A stretch of DNA of 64,000 nt from Stratiolaelaps scimitus (GCA_019614645.1 JABWDB010000005.1:2512001-2576000), one strand, 5' to 3'. Shown: positions 35,851-49,660, counted from the stretch's first letter. Numbers and translations: made by a program. Notes: a model not told the origin generated them from the sequence alone.

Positions 35851-38310
35851 GGTCGAATGAGGTCTTCTATCGTCCGCCGCCCTAGGAATGCAACGATCTG
35901 TGGCCTGTCGCCTAATTGCTAGCGTTGAAAACTGTAGAAAACTCGTTCCACACGGCCGTTCGCTACTGCTACCCCTGCCGTTAAGCTGCAGCTGTTATGA
36001 ACGGGTCGAACCGCAGCGGCATTTGGACATATGCATGTGAGTACGTACATCCACGTCTATGTATGCATACTTTATCTATCGATGTACGAAGCTATGTATT
36101 TACCCGTGCGTCCGTTCGTCATATTTCGAGCGTTTGAGTGAAATGAGCCAAGCCTCCCAAGCGAACAAGTCGCCGGCCGTCTTCCTGTTATTGCTTCTAT
36201 TGGTGCTGTCCGTATCCGGTCGTGGATGAGATCTCCCCGAATGGCGCGGATCTCAGCTCTCGCCGAAGGCCGACCGCGATCGCTGGACGGTGAGTTCACT
36301 CTCGGTCGGGCCCATCTACAATATCTATCTGCCTGCTATGCCGTGATGCGCTGAAGTGGACAGTAGAGCCCATATCTACCCATATGTCATCTATGCGGAC
36401 CGACCAACTCCGCAGCCATCATTGCCTGTCTACGGGTATATATTATAACAGCCTGACAGACGCTAACAACAACAACGGGTATCGTTGAAGAAATAGCGGC
36501 CGTCGCCGGTGGTGGTCGAGACGGCGGCCGCAGCGGCTTCGGCGCCGGCGACAGCAGCAACTATACTATTGGCAATGTTGTTGCGCATCGCCGACCGCCG
36601 ATGGCAGACCGCAATAGAGCACACAAACTGGTAGCGACGAGTGGCGGCAGTCATAGCCCGCCCGACTTGACGCCCGTTGTCTGTCTGTGTAGTTGGCTCG
36701 CGTATGTATCTTTCAGCCGAAGAGACTCGCGTATATGCCGGCCGTGACATATTTCAATGGTGTGTTGCCTTGCTTGTTACCTCACTGTCAGCGCTATTGC
36801 TGCCGATGCAGCTGCCGCCACGGTGAGGTATAGCGGTACTTCGACCGCGATGAAGGCCGTCTTGCCATCGGCGCGGGGCACGCCATGTTCTAGTCTACCC
36901 GATGGCTCGAGGGTGGTGCTGATCTCTCGTGCACGGTTGACAAGAATGGACGACTTCGTACGATGCTTCGCTTTTGCAATAGTGCACTTCCTGCGACTAC
37001 AGTTCATCTCGAATGTACCCGGATGTATATCCGGACTATAAGCAGGTGATCACGATGATACGTCTCAAGTAGATCTCATCGTTCTGCTCTCACCTCTTCC
37101 ATTCGACCAGGTTTTAGGTACGAAGGCCCACTCGCCTGCTATGCCATTATATATCTATTCATTCGTCTGTGCGACTCTCCCCCTGCCCCTCTCTGCTCCT
37201 CACTGGATCAGTCGCCGTTTGTCTCTCGAAATGCTCGATGTACACATACGTATCTTTCGTAGACTAACAAAGTCAAACAAATCTTCGTAGACTATCTGTA
37301 TAGTATATTTCCTAAATATTCGAGTTGAATTGACGTATAGCGTACGTCAGTGTGTTGTTGTTGTTGTTCTTATCGCTATTATTGTTGTTGTTGTGTGCAT
37401 GTATGCGTTCTCCCGCCAAAGAGTACTTCGTTTCAGCCGTCTCCCTCCCTGCCAGGAACGGTTTATGTTTGTCTTTCCTTTTGCCAAGCCTCCCCCGCCC
37501 CTCATGGTCCCACTGGCTGCAGGATCGGCTTCCTGTTCATCCGACGCTTGACGTTCGTTGCTATTGCAGCACCCACACCGCTGTGGGCAGTGAGCGTATC
37601 ATGCATAGCGTCGCCGCAGAGTATCTAAGCGCTCGCATCGTGTCGTTGTGCAAGTTGGCTGGGTGAGGCTTGAGTCCTGCTTTGCTATCCTCTTAAGACC
37701 TCAAGCCTACAGCCAAGAGCTTACACTCTTCGTGGCTCTCACCCATTCGCTGTCGCCGCTGCCGGTCGAGGCGGCAGCGGCCACAGCACCAGCAGTAGTA
37801 GCAGGCAGCCACAGCCTACGCGTCTCAACTTGTGGACAAGCGTGTCAAGAAGCACACAACAACAGCTGCTGGCTTCACACACCGATTGTGTTTAGGTCCG
37901 CAAGCTTGAACGTTGAGGTTGTTTGCCTCCTCGGTGCACAGACGACACAGTCCGAGTAGGCGCGTCCTGCAGCTAGCTGTAACTGGCCTGACTTGCCACA
38001 TCGCCGGCGTACGGTACAGTCCTCGAGATAGCCTCGAATAGGCCGCATATTGACTTGCATGTTGTATACGTAAGAGTACAGAAGTGTTCACATATACATT
38101 GACACAGAGACACAGCAAAAGCGAGAAATATACGAAATCAGACGAAACCCAGCCCAGGATTTGTTCTCGGAGAGGAAACCGCACCGTCATTCTTGTGAAG
38201 AACTCGAACGAAGTGCCGGGATATGGTGCCGTGCATAGGCAACAGACCGCAGTGATTCGGGAGGTCTGATGTTCATGTTCGTGTGTGGCACAACCCAGTT
38301 GTGTGTGACT

Positions 38311-38739
38311 CTAGGCGACAGTGCGGTGTCTGTGGAACACGATAAGGTCGGGGTTGGAGAATTTAACTAGCAGACCGAGAGACGCAACGAGCTGCCCCGG
38401 AAAGACTGGGAAAGCCAGGACGAGTTCAGGTTGCCGCGGACTCATCCCGTCCAGGAACTGGCTAACTGAGTTTGTTCTCGAAGATTGTCTGCTCGACACT
38501 GCATTGTACTTCATCAATAAATCAATTGCCGTCGTCGGATAACGTTCCATTTGGTCTACAACAGCGACAGAGATCAGAGTGAGTCCATACCGTAAGATCT
38601 GTACAATGCTGCCCTGACTCGTGAGCGTTGCGTTATGGTGAATATGGGAGAGCTCTTGAGTATATATAGAATATAGCACGAAGCAGACCAGCTGTGTAGA
38701 TATAATCAGAAACGCCGACAAATGCAAATTCGAAATCAT
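38311..38739 (-). CDS. Hypothetical frame with N-terminal membrane anchor
   Basis: A 142-residue frame begins with Met and a hydrophobic segment (LSAFLIISTQLVCFVLY) within the first 25 residues, then a Ser/Thr-containing stem-like region. This is the shape of a type II membrane enzyme, as in the fucosyltransferase first exons, but I see no WT..FG or other family motif. It could be a single exon of an unrecognised gene or chance. No clear donor site could be chosen. Confidence 0.2.
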   Translation of the reverse strand: MISNLHLSAFLIISTQLVCFVLYSIYTQELSHIHHNATLTSQGSIVQILRYGLTLISVAVVDQMERYPTTAIDLLMKYNAVSSRQSSRTNSVSQFLDGMSPRQPELVLAFPVFPGQLVASLGLLVKFSNPDLIVFHRHRTVA

Positions 38740-39739
38740 TTAGCGTGTATTAACACAATGATTCGAAAATGCACACATGGCTACCTAAGTCTGGTTGAAA
38801 GAAAAGAGTAGCCTTTCCTTTAGCATGGGAACATCCGGCCTAAATTTCTCCTAATTCGTTAATCGATATGCCCCACTCGGGCAGTTTTATCATTCGCTAC
38901 TGCTTGCGCTGCGAGCTTCCTTGTGCTTTCTTGGAAGGTTTGATGACGAGGGCCTTGCGGAGTCTTCGCTTAATTAGTGTCTTCGGCTAGGTATTTTTCT
39001 AAGAGTCCTTCACTATTTCGACATACCATTGCTGAGAACCACCACTGTCTGGAGTGAAACTTTTCTGTATAAGTCAATAGGCTTCAAGAGGCTTCGTCAC
39101 AGTAGCTCAGGCATTTTGACACCATAGGAGCCCGTCTGTTTCAAGATGAACAGAAAATTGCAGTGTTCCTGAATTATCCTTGTAAACGTTCTCGTAACGC
39201 AAAACTCGCTAATGCTCTCCTCAGTTCTGCACCATACATGGTGGAACAACGACACGTGGGATGCGTGGTTTCGTGCAGTTGCTAGGATGGGGGCGACGTA
39301 TCCACTACATGTGTCAGGAGATCCAACACTCGGTGCTCGATGACTTGTCGAAGAACATCCTGGAGGGTACAACTTTGAATATCCTCGTTGGAACGTTCCT
39401 TTCAGCAGAGTCGACGTGGAGTAAGCGTTCAATCAGAGACCTAACTGAAGAAGCAAATTAGTGTTTAGTCATTAATAAGACACCAAGTTTATGTCTATCG
39501 TCGATGGCCATTAATGCCGTCTCTGCGGTTGGATGAACCCGAGGGTCTTCAATGGACGAGAAGGGGTCATAGAGTTTCTACTCAGTATCAGCGAGCTGTC
39601 GGTGAAGTACTTTACATTGTAGGAGACCATTTGGAGGCATTACTGGTGGACTTGTAAACAGCTGCTCTAAGTCATCTATCTGAACTCTTTGCGTGGCCTC
39701 CCTGTCAGTACCTGCCTTCCACGGAGAAATGCCGGGGAA

Positions 39740-39800
39740 AAATCCACGCTAGCCTTGTGTCCAGGACAGTGATTGAACCTGCAACCTGGGACCCAGACAA
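39740..39800 (-). repeat. tRNA-like (SINE-type) relic
   Basis: On the minus strand CAGGTTCAATCACTG resembles a B box, preceded by GTCTGGGTCCCAGG. The following sequence contains a short GC-rich body. It probably belongs to a SINE rather than a tRNA gene. Confidence 0.3.
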
Positions 39801-42800
39801 GTTGAATCGCGGACGTGAGGTGTACTGTCGCGTGTATTTGCGTGTCCCAGACCCCGAGGCATGCATAGATGTTCTGCATGACATCAATAAACATTTCAAC
39901 TTGAACGACAATATAACTTCAACACTGTGTAACAGAATTTTTGTCCCGGTGTTCAACAGAAGAGTCGAAATCCAATGTCGATTAAGTAGGCTAATGACGT
40001 ACAATTGCTCAATTCAATCGTACCAGTGTTGTATAGTTCAACGAGGGACATTGTTTTTGCAATCACTGCGTTGGTTAAAAGGATACCCGTCGAGTCACTG
40101 AATTCGTGAGACCCGATGCCTTAAAAAGGTCTACCCGCCATGTTCTTCTCTGCTAACCAGGGGTTTGCTTCCGCGAGAGATCAGGCAATGCACCTCTGCT
40201 AAAAAAATTCCCACGCGAAATTTGCAAATCGTTCTTGTAAATATTTGTACAAATTATTGTGTTTTACTTCAAGGTGGCTTTTTCATGGTGGTGGCTCATT
40301 CGAAATAAATCAGCCAAACCTCCGAAATCACAAATGTGCTAACGTGTTTTCTCTCAGTTCTATGAGAACCCAGCATTTTACACTGTAGTTCTATTAGTAA
40401 ACCTCAATTTGGACGAATGAATGCGCTAATGCTCAAATGTGCCACTCCTTCAAGACCATCGATATGGACACTAAACGCGGCAGTTCGCTTGAATCGACGC
40501 ACAAACTCATTTGATGAGCGCGTATCTGTTTGCGAGACCAATGATTCTTGATCTGATACTCAGCATACTAGCCTCAAGCATCGTTCTCCTATATATTCTG
40601 ATTACCTATATCGCTCTCACCTCTGTGAGCAGCAGCAGCCTCATCTCTCGGTGAAGGCTGCTAAGAGAGCTGTACTAGTATTTACGGCAAGTGAGTGCGG
40701 TAGAGTTGACACAGAAATGCCTACACTACGTCTCCCTCTCGTCGATTAGAGCCTCTTTCGTTCAACCGCCAGTGGCAGATCGCTTGAATGCGTACTCTCA
40801 GATGTTGTTGCTGTTGAGCAGCGGACCTTCAGATATACTCTCCTCGCCTGAAGCTTGACAATTGGCAGGCATGTAGGGGATAAGACAGGCTGCGCGATAC
40901 GCCGCTAGACACATCGACCATGGTTTGTTCTAGCCGGGAGCTCGCTTATTGTATTATGGGCCATAGATGCCGGTTACCGCGACAACTACTACGGTGACTG
41001 CTACTACACGCTTTACGATACGTTCCCATAGCTTCCTGCTGTGAGAGACGAGCGGCAGGTATCTGTTGTTGAACGAGCTCAATGCATAATGAGTGTGCGG
41101 TGGTTGCTTAGACCACAGAAGCGATTCAACGCATACTCGAATGAGTATATATATATATATTATAAATGCATACGTATATACTATCTATACTAAGAAACCA
41201 TGAGCGTTGGTTGAGCTTTTGGCGTAGGCCGGAAGCACGGCGTTGTGCAGCAACAAAGAGCGAACGCCATCATCGTCATGAGCCTCTTGTGCGTATATGG
41301 CGTACTCGAACGAATAGCGGCGTATTGTTGTCATGGCTGTGGGATCACGTGTTGTCTATTCGACCCATTTGAGTATGCGTTCGAAGCGCTTTTTAAGCAC
41401 AGCTTAGAGCGAGACGTGCATGCAATCCAGGAACCTGACGGACTACAGGACACAAGACGTGAGCGACCGGTACGAAAGCCAACGAGGTACCTAGCAACTC
41501 GTTGATACACGAATAACAGCAGCGACATGATTCCAAATAGAAACTGTCGCTCGCTGCATTACGTTGCAAATGTACTCGGAGCTGATCCCCTCAACGTAGC
41601 ACACTTCTCGTCTTTAACAGCTATCGAACCAGCATTACAGATAAACGGTAGCAGTTGCGTTGGCTCGCTTGCGAGGTGCGATGCATATGCGGTGGTTCTC
41701 CGATAGCGATGTGTCGCAAGCGCCAGAAAATATCAAGTACCAGATCAGACGTCTCGCTTCGCCGAGCAGTTATGGGAGGTCAGATGCAACAACCTTGCCA
41801 AACGATTGTAGATGCTTATGATCAGGTAGACGTAATTGCAAATGTACACCGAGGGAGTTCCTTTCTCCTGGGAATGCGAACGGGGTGCACGTCAATTAGA
41901 TAGGGTAGATAACGAGGGGTAGACAACGTCAATTAGGTCTGTAAACTCTGTTTCGGATAGAGGTCAGTGTAATAATGCTGGGGCACACAGGTGCGGGAAT
42001 TTTCAATAGGTTACACTTAAAATCGACTAGCTTCAGCTTGCGACGTGACTTATTTATTTATTTAGTCTGAATGTTGTCATATGATAAAAATCTATTGCAT
42101 ACGGCTAAAGGCTGTTTCCAACACTGAAGCCACCGTTGTACCACAAGGGATAACCATTGAAACAGGTAGTCATCGAACTTCGGCACGCCACACTAACTTT
42201 TCACATTAGCGTAACCGATTAATGCTCGATAAACATTGGTGTTTGACGGTTTGATCACCTTTTTACCAAAGTAGTGCCTGGTTCAAATCAGCGCAATAAC
42301 ACATATGAGCCGATGCGTTGTTCCTGCGAGTCTACTTCTCATATTAGCTTTCGTTAGCTGTTAACGCCACCTCCGCGACGCTGAAGCTATCAGAATCGTT
42401 AGTCTGTTTGAAAACTACCAGACTGAAATAACAGGCGTTACAAGTAGAGGTCTCACCACATCACTTGTACGCGTACTGCACTGACAGTGGGTGAGACGGG
42501 CGGCGGCGATGTCAAGGCACAAACCTCGGTTTCCGTACTTTGCCGATCGTCGAACGGAATTATTGCTTAAAATCTACAGATCTCTCACTCGAGAGTTGCA
42601 GCTGGCGTTGTCACCAGCCAAAATAGAACGAAGATCTCCTTATACTTTTGCCGTCGTAGAGGCCAGCAATCACAAATGCCACGGTGTCAATCTCGCGGTG
42701 GCGTATATGATTCGATAATTACAAATAAACTACGAAGGCGGGGTTCTACCGAAGGACGCCACGAGATTGATGAAGCTCGCCTGGCAGCGGGAAGTTTTTA

Positions 42801-45800
42801 ACAGTTTGGGCTCAACCCACCCACCCACACACACACACACAAACACATACAGAGTAGCTATAGGCTTTGCTTTTCATATCTGCGAAACTGCCAACATCAT
42901 GACATTGACCCGAATGCGCGTGGGCAGCGATCGACAGTAGTAGAAATGCATGAATTAAGCTGTTCTCAGCGTTGCGACATCAGTGCTTGGCAATAGTGTT
43001 TTCTTGCAAGGAAGGAGATAGTGTCTGCTAGATGGTGCGCGGCTAGAACTCGGTGAACGTAACACAACGGAAGTGATCAGGAGATTTCATCAGAGAGAAT
43101 CGATCGGGACGGGGAAAATCGCAGAAGCGCAGATTGCGGTCCACAAGGTCGGACTTGGCAAACGACATTCGTATTTACATGTTTATCTTGCCTGCGCAAT
43201 CTCAAGAAACACCTGTCCAAACGTGCTGGTTTCTCCCCATTTCATCGACGGTCGATGATACAACGTCCGCTTCTTCTGGAGCTCCTAGATGTTGCATAGG
43301 GCTGAATATCTATAAATTCGGCGATTTGCGCGAGATGTGCGTAATGATTAGGATTCATCTTGCTCGTAGGTGTTACTCACAACTGAATTAATTGAGGAAT
43401 TAATTATACTGAGTGAATGTCGCGGAACATTGTAGACGCTGCAGATCCGCCCCATCTGCAACCAAACAATGCGTTGTACACGATTCAGTAATATATAATG
43501 ATAGTAGTAGTAGTATATCAGGGCGAGCATTTTGAATAAATTGAGACCGTATCTCCACTTTCCGCTCACGGTATCGAAAAAGGCGTTTATTTATTGCACT
43601 GAACGTTTTCAAGACATATACAAGATTGAGCAGATTCATATTCAGCAGGATGTCCTAGATCAAGGAATATTTCCAGAAATATTCGCCCTGTTACAGACTA
43701 ACGGCAAGTGGCGAATATTCTCTTACGCTATTCATTTTAGAATACTGATTTCATTAGCTGGGTATTTAATATGTGTCACCCTCAACGGAACTGCAGTATT
43801 GACACCGTTGAGGTTTCCCGTAAAAACAATGGCTGTACGAGTAGTCTACGAAGTAAACGAAGCTCTCCGTAGTTTGTCATCCGCTCGGGCCCATGTTGCT
43901 GTCTTAGTCATAGTCTTGTCGCAATTTTTCCGACATTAATTTGCCTTGAGAACTCGATCATTGCTTCTGTAGGGTACACAGCGTTGGACGACTTTTTGAA
44001 GACACCTCAAATAAGGTCTTCTATCACCTTCTTCTCGGGTGACAACCGATGGTGTTGCCTTCGCGACCTGATGACGAGGTGTCCCCTCACGTTCGCAAGC
44101 GTCGTGTGTTCATTCCGGTCGTCCACGAATATTTAAACCCATTCATCTCCGGGCAACAAGCCGCGCCACGGACGGCCAAAGGGCCGTCTCACCCTCGCCG
44201 TGAGCATCTGGTCCAGCCAAAAATATGTCAACAGAAACGCGGAGTACGCAGAGCTCGTTCGCCTAAGCTGGGAGTTTATATTATAGACAGGAAAAAACAC
44301 AAACAACTTTTTGAGTTAAGCGAAATAACGCTGAACAGTCTATACCGAAGCTGGCTTCGTTCATGATTAATTTGTCTATCGACCTCACACAGATGTCGGC
44401 GTGGGTCCATTTGCACGTAAGCCGCGTCTGGAACTTGCTCGCGTTTGCTTAGATGGCACATTCTCTTAACCAAATTATAGAGAGTGCGCAGGTTACGGAT
44501 TGCGCCGAGACATTCATGTGGCATATCGCCGAAGGCACAGAGAGAGGTTTTTAGCAATTGTATGTATATGACTCAGAATCGAGGAACACTCCCTGAGATT
44601 CTTCCAACTGTGCAGAAACACTTCATGAGTCGATAGATTACATACGCCGATCTGACAGATACATATAGAAGAACGCCTTTTGCACTACTACTGATCCACT
44701 CCGAAATCCGCTGGTGTCAGGCTAGCCCCGCAGAGTTGCCTCATTTGCGTTGTCTCGTCTCTTTTAGGCATATTCGGTACTGTACATGCCAGTCTTCGCT
44801 ATCTTATAGACGTGTCCTGTACCCACTGCGTGTGAAAAAAAAGCCAAATTTGGAAGAGCCTCCTTGAGTCCTATTCTTGGGACAGATGTCTGCATCTGAA
44901 TCTTTCAGCAGATCCGCGCAAGCAGGAGTTCTGCAGCAATGGCAGTTCGACGCAAATCAGAAAATACCGATATACTCCAGTCGGACACTTTCAGTCTTCT
45001 GAATAGCAGCTAAAATGTCGGTTAAGGCCATATTGTCTGAACGCTGAAACTAAGATTAATTCCAGCGTTTTAACATTTTGAGCAAAATTTTCTGGTATCC
45101 GTTTCGGTGGATTTTTTTGATTTCGATTTTATTTTGAAATTATTTTTTTAAGCGTTTACACAAATCCAGTTCTGTAAATAAACAAATATATGATTGACTG
45201 ATTGATTGATTGAAATACACTTTACCATCTAAATATTTATCATAGCAGGGAGAATGAAAAAAGTATTAACGAACAAACTTTAATTAATCACTCATAGAGG
45301 GTCGCTTAACGCGAATCTTTACGAGCACCCCGCAGCTGGGTCTTCAGTAGATTTCACCATCAGCTAAGTAGAGTGTTCCCACTTACCGTTTTATGAGTCG
45401 TTGCCACCATTACCTCCTGAGCACAAGCATGGAGCTCTTTGTCGTTCTGTTTTAGCTATTGGCGTAGCAAAAAAAAACGATTTGGTACTCGCCTGCGACA
45501 TCGTACATTCGTAATAGATCCGCTGATATAGACGAAGATCTCTAAAGAAAAATAGCTAGTCTTAATTGTCATGTGGTAATCATATGCCTCCTTCCGCAGA
45601 GAAGTGTTACCCGTCACCAGGCCAAATCATCTGACAACGAGTCACCTATCGAAGTGATCAGTATTACTATTATATGTAGATATGTACATAATTCACCCAG
45701 TGGGCTGTCACCTATCTAGCCCTAGCTCATCAAGTTTACCGCCGCTGCTCTGCTGCCCGATTACAGTGATATGTGGTAATAACCTACCTTGCGACGTCTA

Positions 45801-46475
45801 TGTTCCTTAGGTAAACACACCCATGTTGTCAAGGTTTACTCAGTTTCTGGAAAAGAAGGTTATCGTTGACGCGTTCGACCTCGCAATCGTCAGGCGTATC
45901 GCCTTCGCGAGCCTGTCCAACCCTTGAATGCTGATAGCTATATTTGTCATCGGGCCTCATTTCTTCGCAGTTTCTGCTGTTGATAGGTTCCCTGTGACTG
46001 CAGTAGGATGACGTGATCGCGACTCGTTCTTCCCATGATGCAAATGTCGACTTGGCTCACCATTATCTCCGGCGCCACTGATTTCACCATCGCTGGACGA
46101 AACAATTTTGCAGAGACAAATATATGGCGCAAATGTGTAACAACTATGCGTAACAAGCATGCGATGAATGATTTCTGTTGTTTGCTCCCCCTGAAACTTG
46201 CACGTAAGTGTGAATTGACGCCGTATGGCAAACACCCGTTAGTGGTCCCAGCAGTTGTTGAGGAATTGAAGGACAGGAGGGATGGCCCGGCGCGAGCCTT
46301 ACAATAATCTCAGACCCATAACAATAATAATAATAACAAAATAATGACAACTTGTCAACGTATAAACTGCCGCATTTCTGAGTCGTTGCGCAGATTCGCT
46401 TCAGAGCCTTTGTCCTTGTTACCTTATCCCATGTGTACATATTCCAATAATATATACCGGTATTTATCAGTACAG

Positions 46476-46502
46476 ATGGGGCAGGCCTGCTCTAGGGCTG
46501 GC
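46476..46502 (+). CDS. Candidate first coding exon of the EF-hand gene (model 1)
   Basis: ATG at 46476 encodes MGQACSRAG and is followed by GTAACG, a usable donor in phase 0. A Met-Gly start with Cys at position 5 is the pattern of N-myristoylated and palmitoylated proteins, so a membrane-attached isoform is conceivable. The frame stays open for another 39 codons past the donor. It is joined to the exon at 46651 only by phase logic. Confidence 0.25.
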
Positions 46503-46650
46503 GTAACGCGAACGGGCGCCGACTTTTGCGACATTGGTCCTTCCGCTAGCACGCATACGAATGGGTCTTCGAGAAAAGATCAGTTTGAGCGTTGCGGTGC
46601 GGCTGCCACAGTCGTTGTTTGAGTCGTTGCTGCGAATGTTTCCTTTTTAG

Positions 46651-46793
46651 CAATCGGGTGATGACATCACCGTCAGGCATCTCGTCGCTGAGGTGGTTGG
46701 CGATCGCAGGCGACCGCTGAATGATCTTCGGTATCGGCGCGTCACGCTGGACGCCTACACCATGGCCGCTGTTGTCGTGCGCTTACCCGCACG
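46651..46793 (+). CDS. Candidate internal exon of the EF-hand gene (model 1)
   Basis: A strong acceptor (TTTCCTTTTTAG) precedes an open frame starting QSGDDITVRHLVAEVVGD; it ends at CACG|GTATGC in phase 2. That phase fits the exon at 52005, which begins with one base of a split codon. No domain is recognised. The same frame would stop at 46806-46808 if not spliced. Confidence 0.35.
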
Positions 46794-46809
46794 GTATGCT
46801 CCTTCTTAG

Positions 46810-47157
46810 CTGTGCGAGCACCAGCAGCAACGCACCACCGAGGATGGTTCTCTAGCGAGCGGCTGTACGGGCGCTCGGTCGCGAGAAGAACCTCTTGTGT
46901 CACCCGCTGATGCCGAAGGTGAAGGGCGACTCGGGCCGACGCTCTCGGCCGTTTCGGCCGAATCTCCCGTCAATCTGTTCGCTTCTCGAACCGCCGGCCG
47001 AATCAACAAACAGAACCTGGCCAGAATGCAATCTACTAGCGTAGTGGCCGCTGCAGCTGCTGATGGTCTGCCCTCACACACACAGACCATACCCAATCAA
47101 TGGGCCGCACCGGTTGCAGCCGCCCGACGTGAAAGTGATGATAGCACCCAGATAGCA
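46810..47157 (+). CDS. Candidate alternative 5' exon of the EF-hand gene (model 2)
   Basis: After an acceptor-like CCTTCTTAG the frame is open for 116 codons, rich in Ala, Ser, Gln and Glu. It ends at ATAGCA|GTGAGT, a good donor in phase 0, which fits the phase 0 acceptor at 54612. An internal Met near 47025 could be a start. It cannot be combined with the 46651 exon because the phases clash, so it would be an alternative first exon. Confidence 0.35.
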
Positions 47158-49118
47158 GTGAGTTTGCTGCGTGCCTCAGACACGCACAGTCTGTGTGTGT
47201 GTGTGTGATCATTTGTGTTTGAGACAGTGGACGTTTTTGAGGGTTAGCTGACGACCACGGGGGCCATTTCGTACGAGGCGCAGATGACAGCTACCGTCGA
47301 ATGCCTCGGGATGCCCGACCGAGTTCGGCATTGGCCAGTCAGCAGCCGGCTTGCTTCAGAGTCAATAAACACGCTGCAACCCTTTTGACTGAAAATCATT
47401 GCTGCAATTGTCCAGGACGACGCAGAACGCGAAAACCCGCTGGGTGATAGTGTAATAAAGGATGGGAAGAGGAAGAGAATCGCCCGAGGATTAATCGTTT
47501 GACAATCGCTGATCGCTGAGTTGGAAGATCGAGCCAAAATACAAAAGAGATATATAGTTCTGCCAAGCGAACAATTCGTCCTTAGAGCCCTTCAGCCGCG
47601 CAGGGCAATCGTGGTGACGGTGTCGTTCGTCGGCTAGTGCAGCACGATCGTGTAGAATAAGTAGCTCTGTTCAGAGAGACGCTGAGCGGCAGGCTGAGGG
47701 CCGTTGTGGAACAAGTCGTCTTGAGCTACTAGATCTTCACCAGCTACGGCTGTAGTGGTTCGTGGCGGCCGTATCACTTAACAAGGGTAAGATGTAATAA
47801 ACAGCAAATCACTGTTGGCATGACCGTCGATCTCGTCGAGTCTCGGCGAAGCAGGTCTGAGCGAAGCTAAGCACAAAAAAAAGATACTTTTTCAATCCCA
47901 TACCCTGCTCACACGATTATCTCAATCGCTGCTTCGAATCGTGATTCAATCGCGGCCGAGTGCTGGGGACAAAACGACGCGACACGGTACGTGTCTACGC
48001 GCGAGAGATCGAGCGACCCCGATAACGTCGGGACAAATAGCCTAGGGAAGGTTGAGCGTAACTAACTTGACAATGCAGTTTGCGACGACAGTAGCAGGAA
48101 ATAAGCAATTCATCGACCTACGCCACCGCACGTACAATAATCGCCCATGGTACTATCGTGCATCCGTCGACGATCGCCGATCCTGCTTAGTATCGTGCAC
48201 TCTTGAAAGTCGTGTGTACGACGACCTCCTGAGGCGCATTTAGTTATCTATTAGATTGATCATCAGTGTGCTACTCAGGTAATCACTTGATCATCGGCAC
48301 ATCTACGCGCCAGCCGTGTGACCGCCTTCCGAAGCCGAGGTGATGGACGCGTTGACTCTCTGTCATCCCTCATCTCATTGTGCCTTCGTTCGGGTCGACC
48401 CCTTGCATACTAACGTCTGGCCTCATCAGCATCACTGACACGAAATGTGAGAGAGGGTGCTCGATATAGATCAGCTGCATGCCTTCGTACAAAAGCCACA
48501 AAAAGAGACTTGACGCTGTTAAACAGTAGCGTGCAATAACAAAAAAAAAACAGATTGGCCTGATAATTTTCGTCTGAGCGTGTGCACGCTGTAATAGCAA
48601 CAAAAGCGCGGGCTGGTATCGTGAGAGACAACGAGACCGCAGCGACAGCAGCAGCAGAAACACAATGACGACCACACACCACTTTTAATGTGGCTTGATA
48701 GAGATGGTGGCCCGCAGAAGTCGGCAATGTACACAGACCACTAGAGACGAGTCGTAGAGCGGAGACTACAATAGGCGTTTTGTTTATGGACGATTTTTGA
48801 AGCTTAAGTAGCTTTATAGCGAAGTTGTTCCACCTGCCGCTCGCCTTCTTACCAGCGGTGAGGCTGACAAGCAGAGGCATTGTTTTACGTACATACTCAT
48901 AGTCTACCGTGTGTGTGTGTGTTAGAGCTACCACATTGTTAAGCTGATTCCCGATATATATACAGCTAGGTTAAAAAATAAAGAAAAAAGAAACTCTTTC
49001 TTATGCTCGAGGACAATGACGCTGGTGGGCTGCCTTCGAATTTGAATCGCGCGGGGTTAGGTGAGAACGAAGGTACCGGAGGCTGGCGCTATGAACCAGC
49101 CATGAATGAAGCGTGTCC

Positions 49119-49187
49119 GGTGAGGTAGCTGGTGTTCATTGTTGTTCGAGTCGGGTGAGGTAGCTGGTATTCATTGTTGTTCGAGTC
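49119..49187. repeat. 35-bp tandem duplication
   Basis: Two copies, at 49119-49152 and 49154-49187, differ at one base (GGTGAGGTAGCTGGT then G/A, then TTCATTGTTGTTCGAGTC). Confidence 0.9.
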
Positions 49188-49589
49188 TACCTACTCTCCT
49201 GTATGTCTCTCTTTCTCGGGCTGCGACGGCAAATGCGACAGGCGTTTAACAGATGACTATACTGAGCACTGACCTGACATTTACGTATATAATCAAAAGC
49301 TGAAGGCCGCATTTTCGCGGCCCATGACGTGGCATACACCTTTGCTGCATCTTTGTTACTAATTCGACGGAGCTATTTCGCACCAAGAATGAATCCGTTT
49401 TTTTTGCTCAAGATACTCGACTAACGGGAACGATAGCAAAACATGTCAACAATCGAATGTTAAGCGTGTAGAAATGTTTACAAGAAATCGAGTGGCTGGT
49501 AAGCTGTATTGGTCACTGTATACCAATCACAGATCAGCTATGAAAAGGTTACTTTGTTACCTGCTATTGACATCACTCAACGCTGTGGA

Positions 49590-49660
49590 TTGGACGGTGG
49601 CTGTTACGAGCCGGAGGTCGCGAGGTTCGAGTCTCGCGACCTGGTGATGGCGCATAAGAG
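49590..49660 (+). repeat. tRNA-derived SINE-like head
   Basis: Shows GGACGGTGGCTGTTACGAG then GAGGTTCGAGTCTCGCG, an A-box/B-box pair. The B box lies in a 9-bp perfect stem (GGTCGCGAG / CTCGCGACC) with an 8-base loop. A tRNA T loop has seven bases and no matching acceptor stem is seen, so I call it SINE-type. Confidence 0.45.

Larger units (their letters stand above)
35851..46475. other. About 10.6 kb without a supported gene
   Basis: The stretch 35.9-38.0 kb is rich in CpG and CNG triplets and could be a promoter or 5' region, but no frame is convincing. A minus-strand frame at 38739-38311 has a hydrophobic segment near its start and is listed separately. A tRNA-like relic lies near 39740-39800 (-). 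The rest (40-46 kb) is unique-looking sequence with short (CA)n, (TGA)n-like and poly-A patches. Sequence upstream of 46476 is the likely promoter region of the EF-hand gene if the longer 5' model is right. Confidence 0.4.

Noticed and set aside
36463..36750. Ala-rich minus-strand frame in CpG-rich sequence
   Set aside because: Explained by GCN triplet repeats; no splice or motif support.
44049..44366. Basic 105-codon frame
   Set aside because: No motif, no splice context and no neighbouring exons.
48410..48934. 174-codon minus-strand frame with hydrophobic stretches
   Set aside because: Composition is irregular, overlapping frames on the same strand are also open, and no family motif is seen.
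49590..49660. Functional tRNA gene
   Set aside because: The B box is good, but the T loop is one base too long in the best fold and no acceptor stem or anticodon arm fits; SINE relic preferred.
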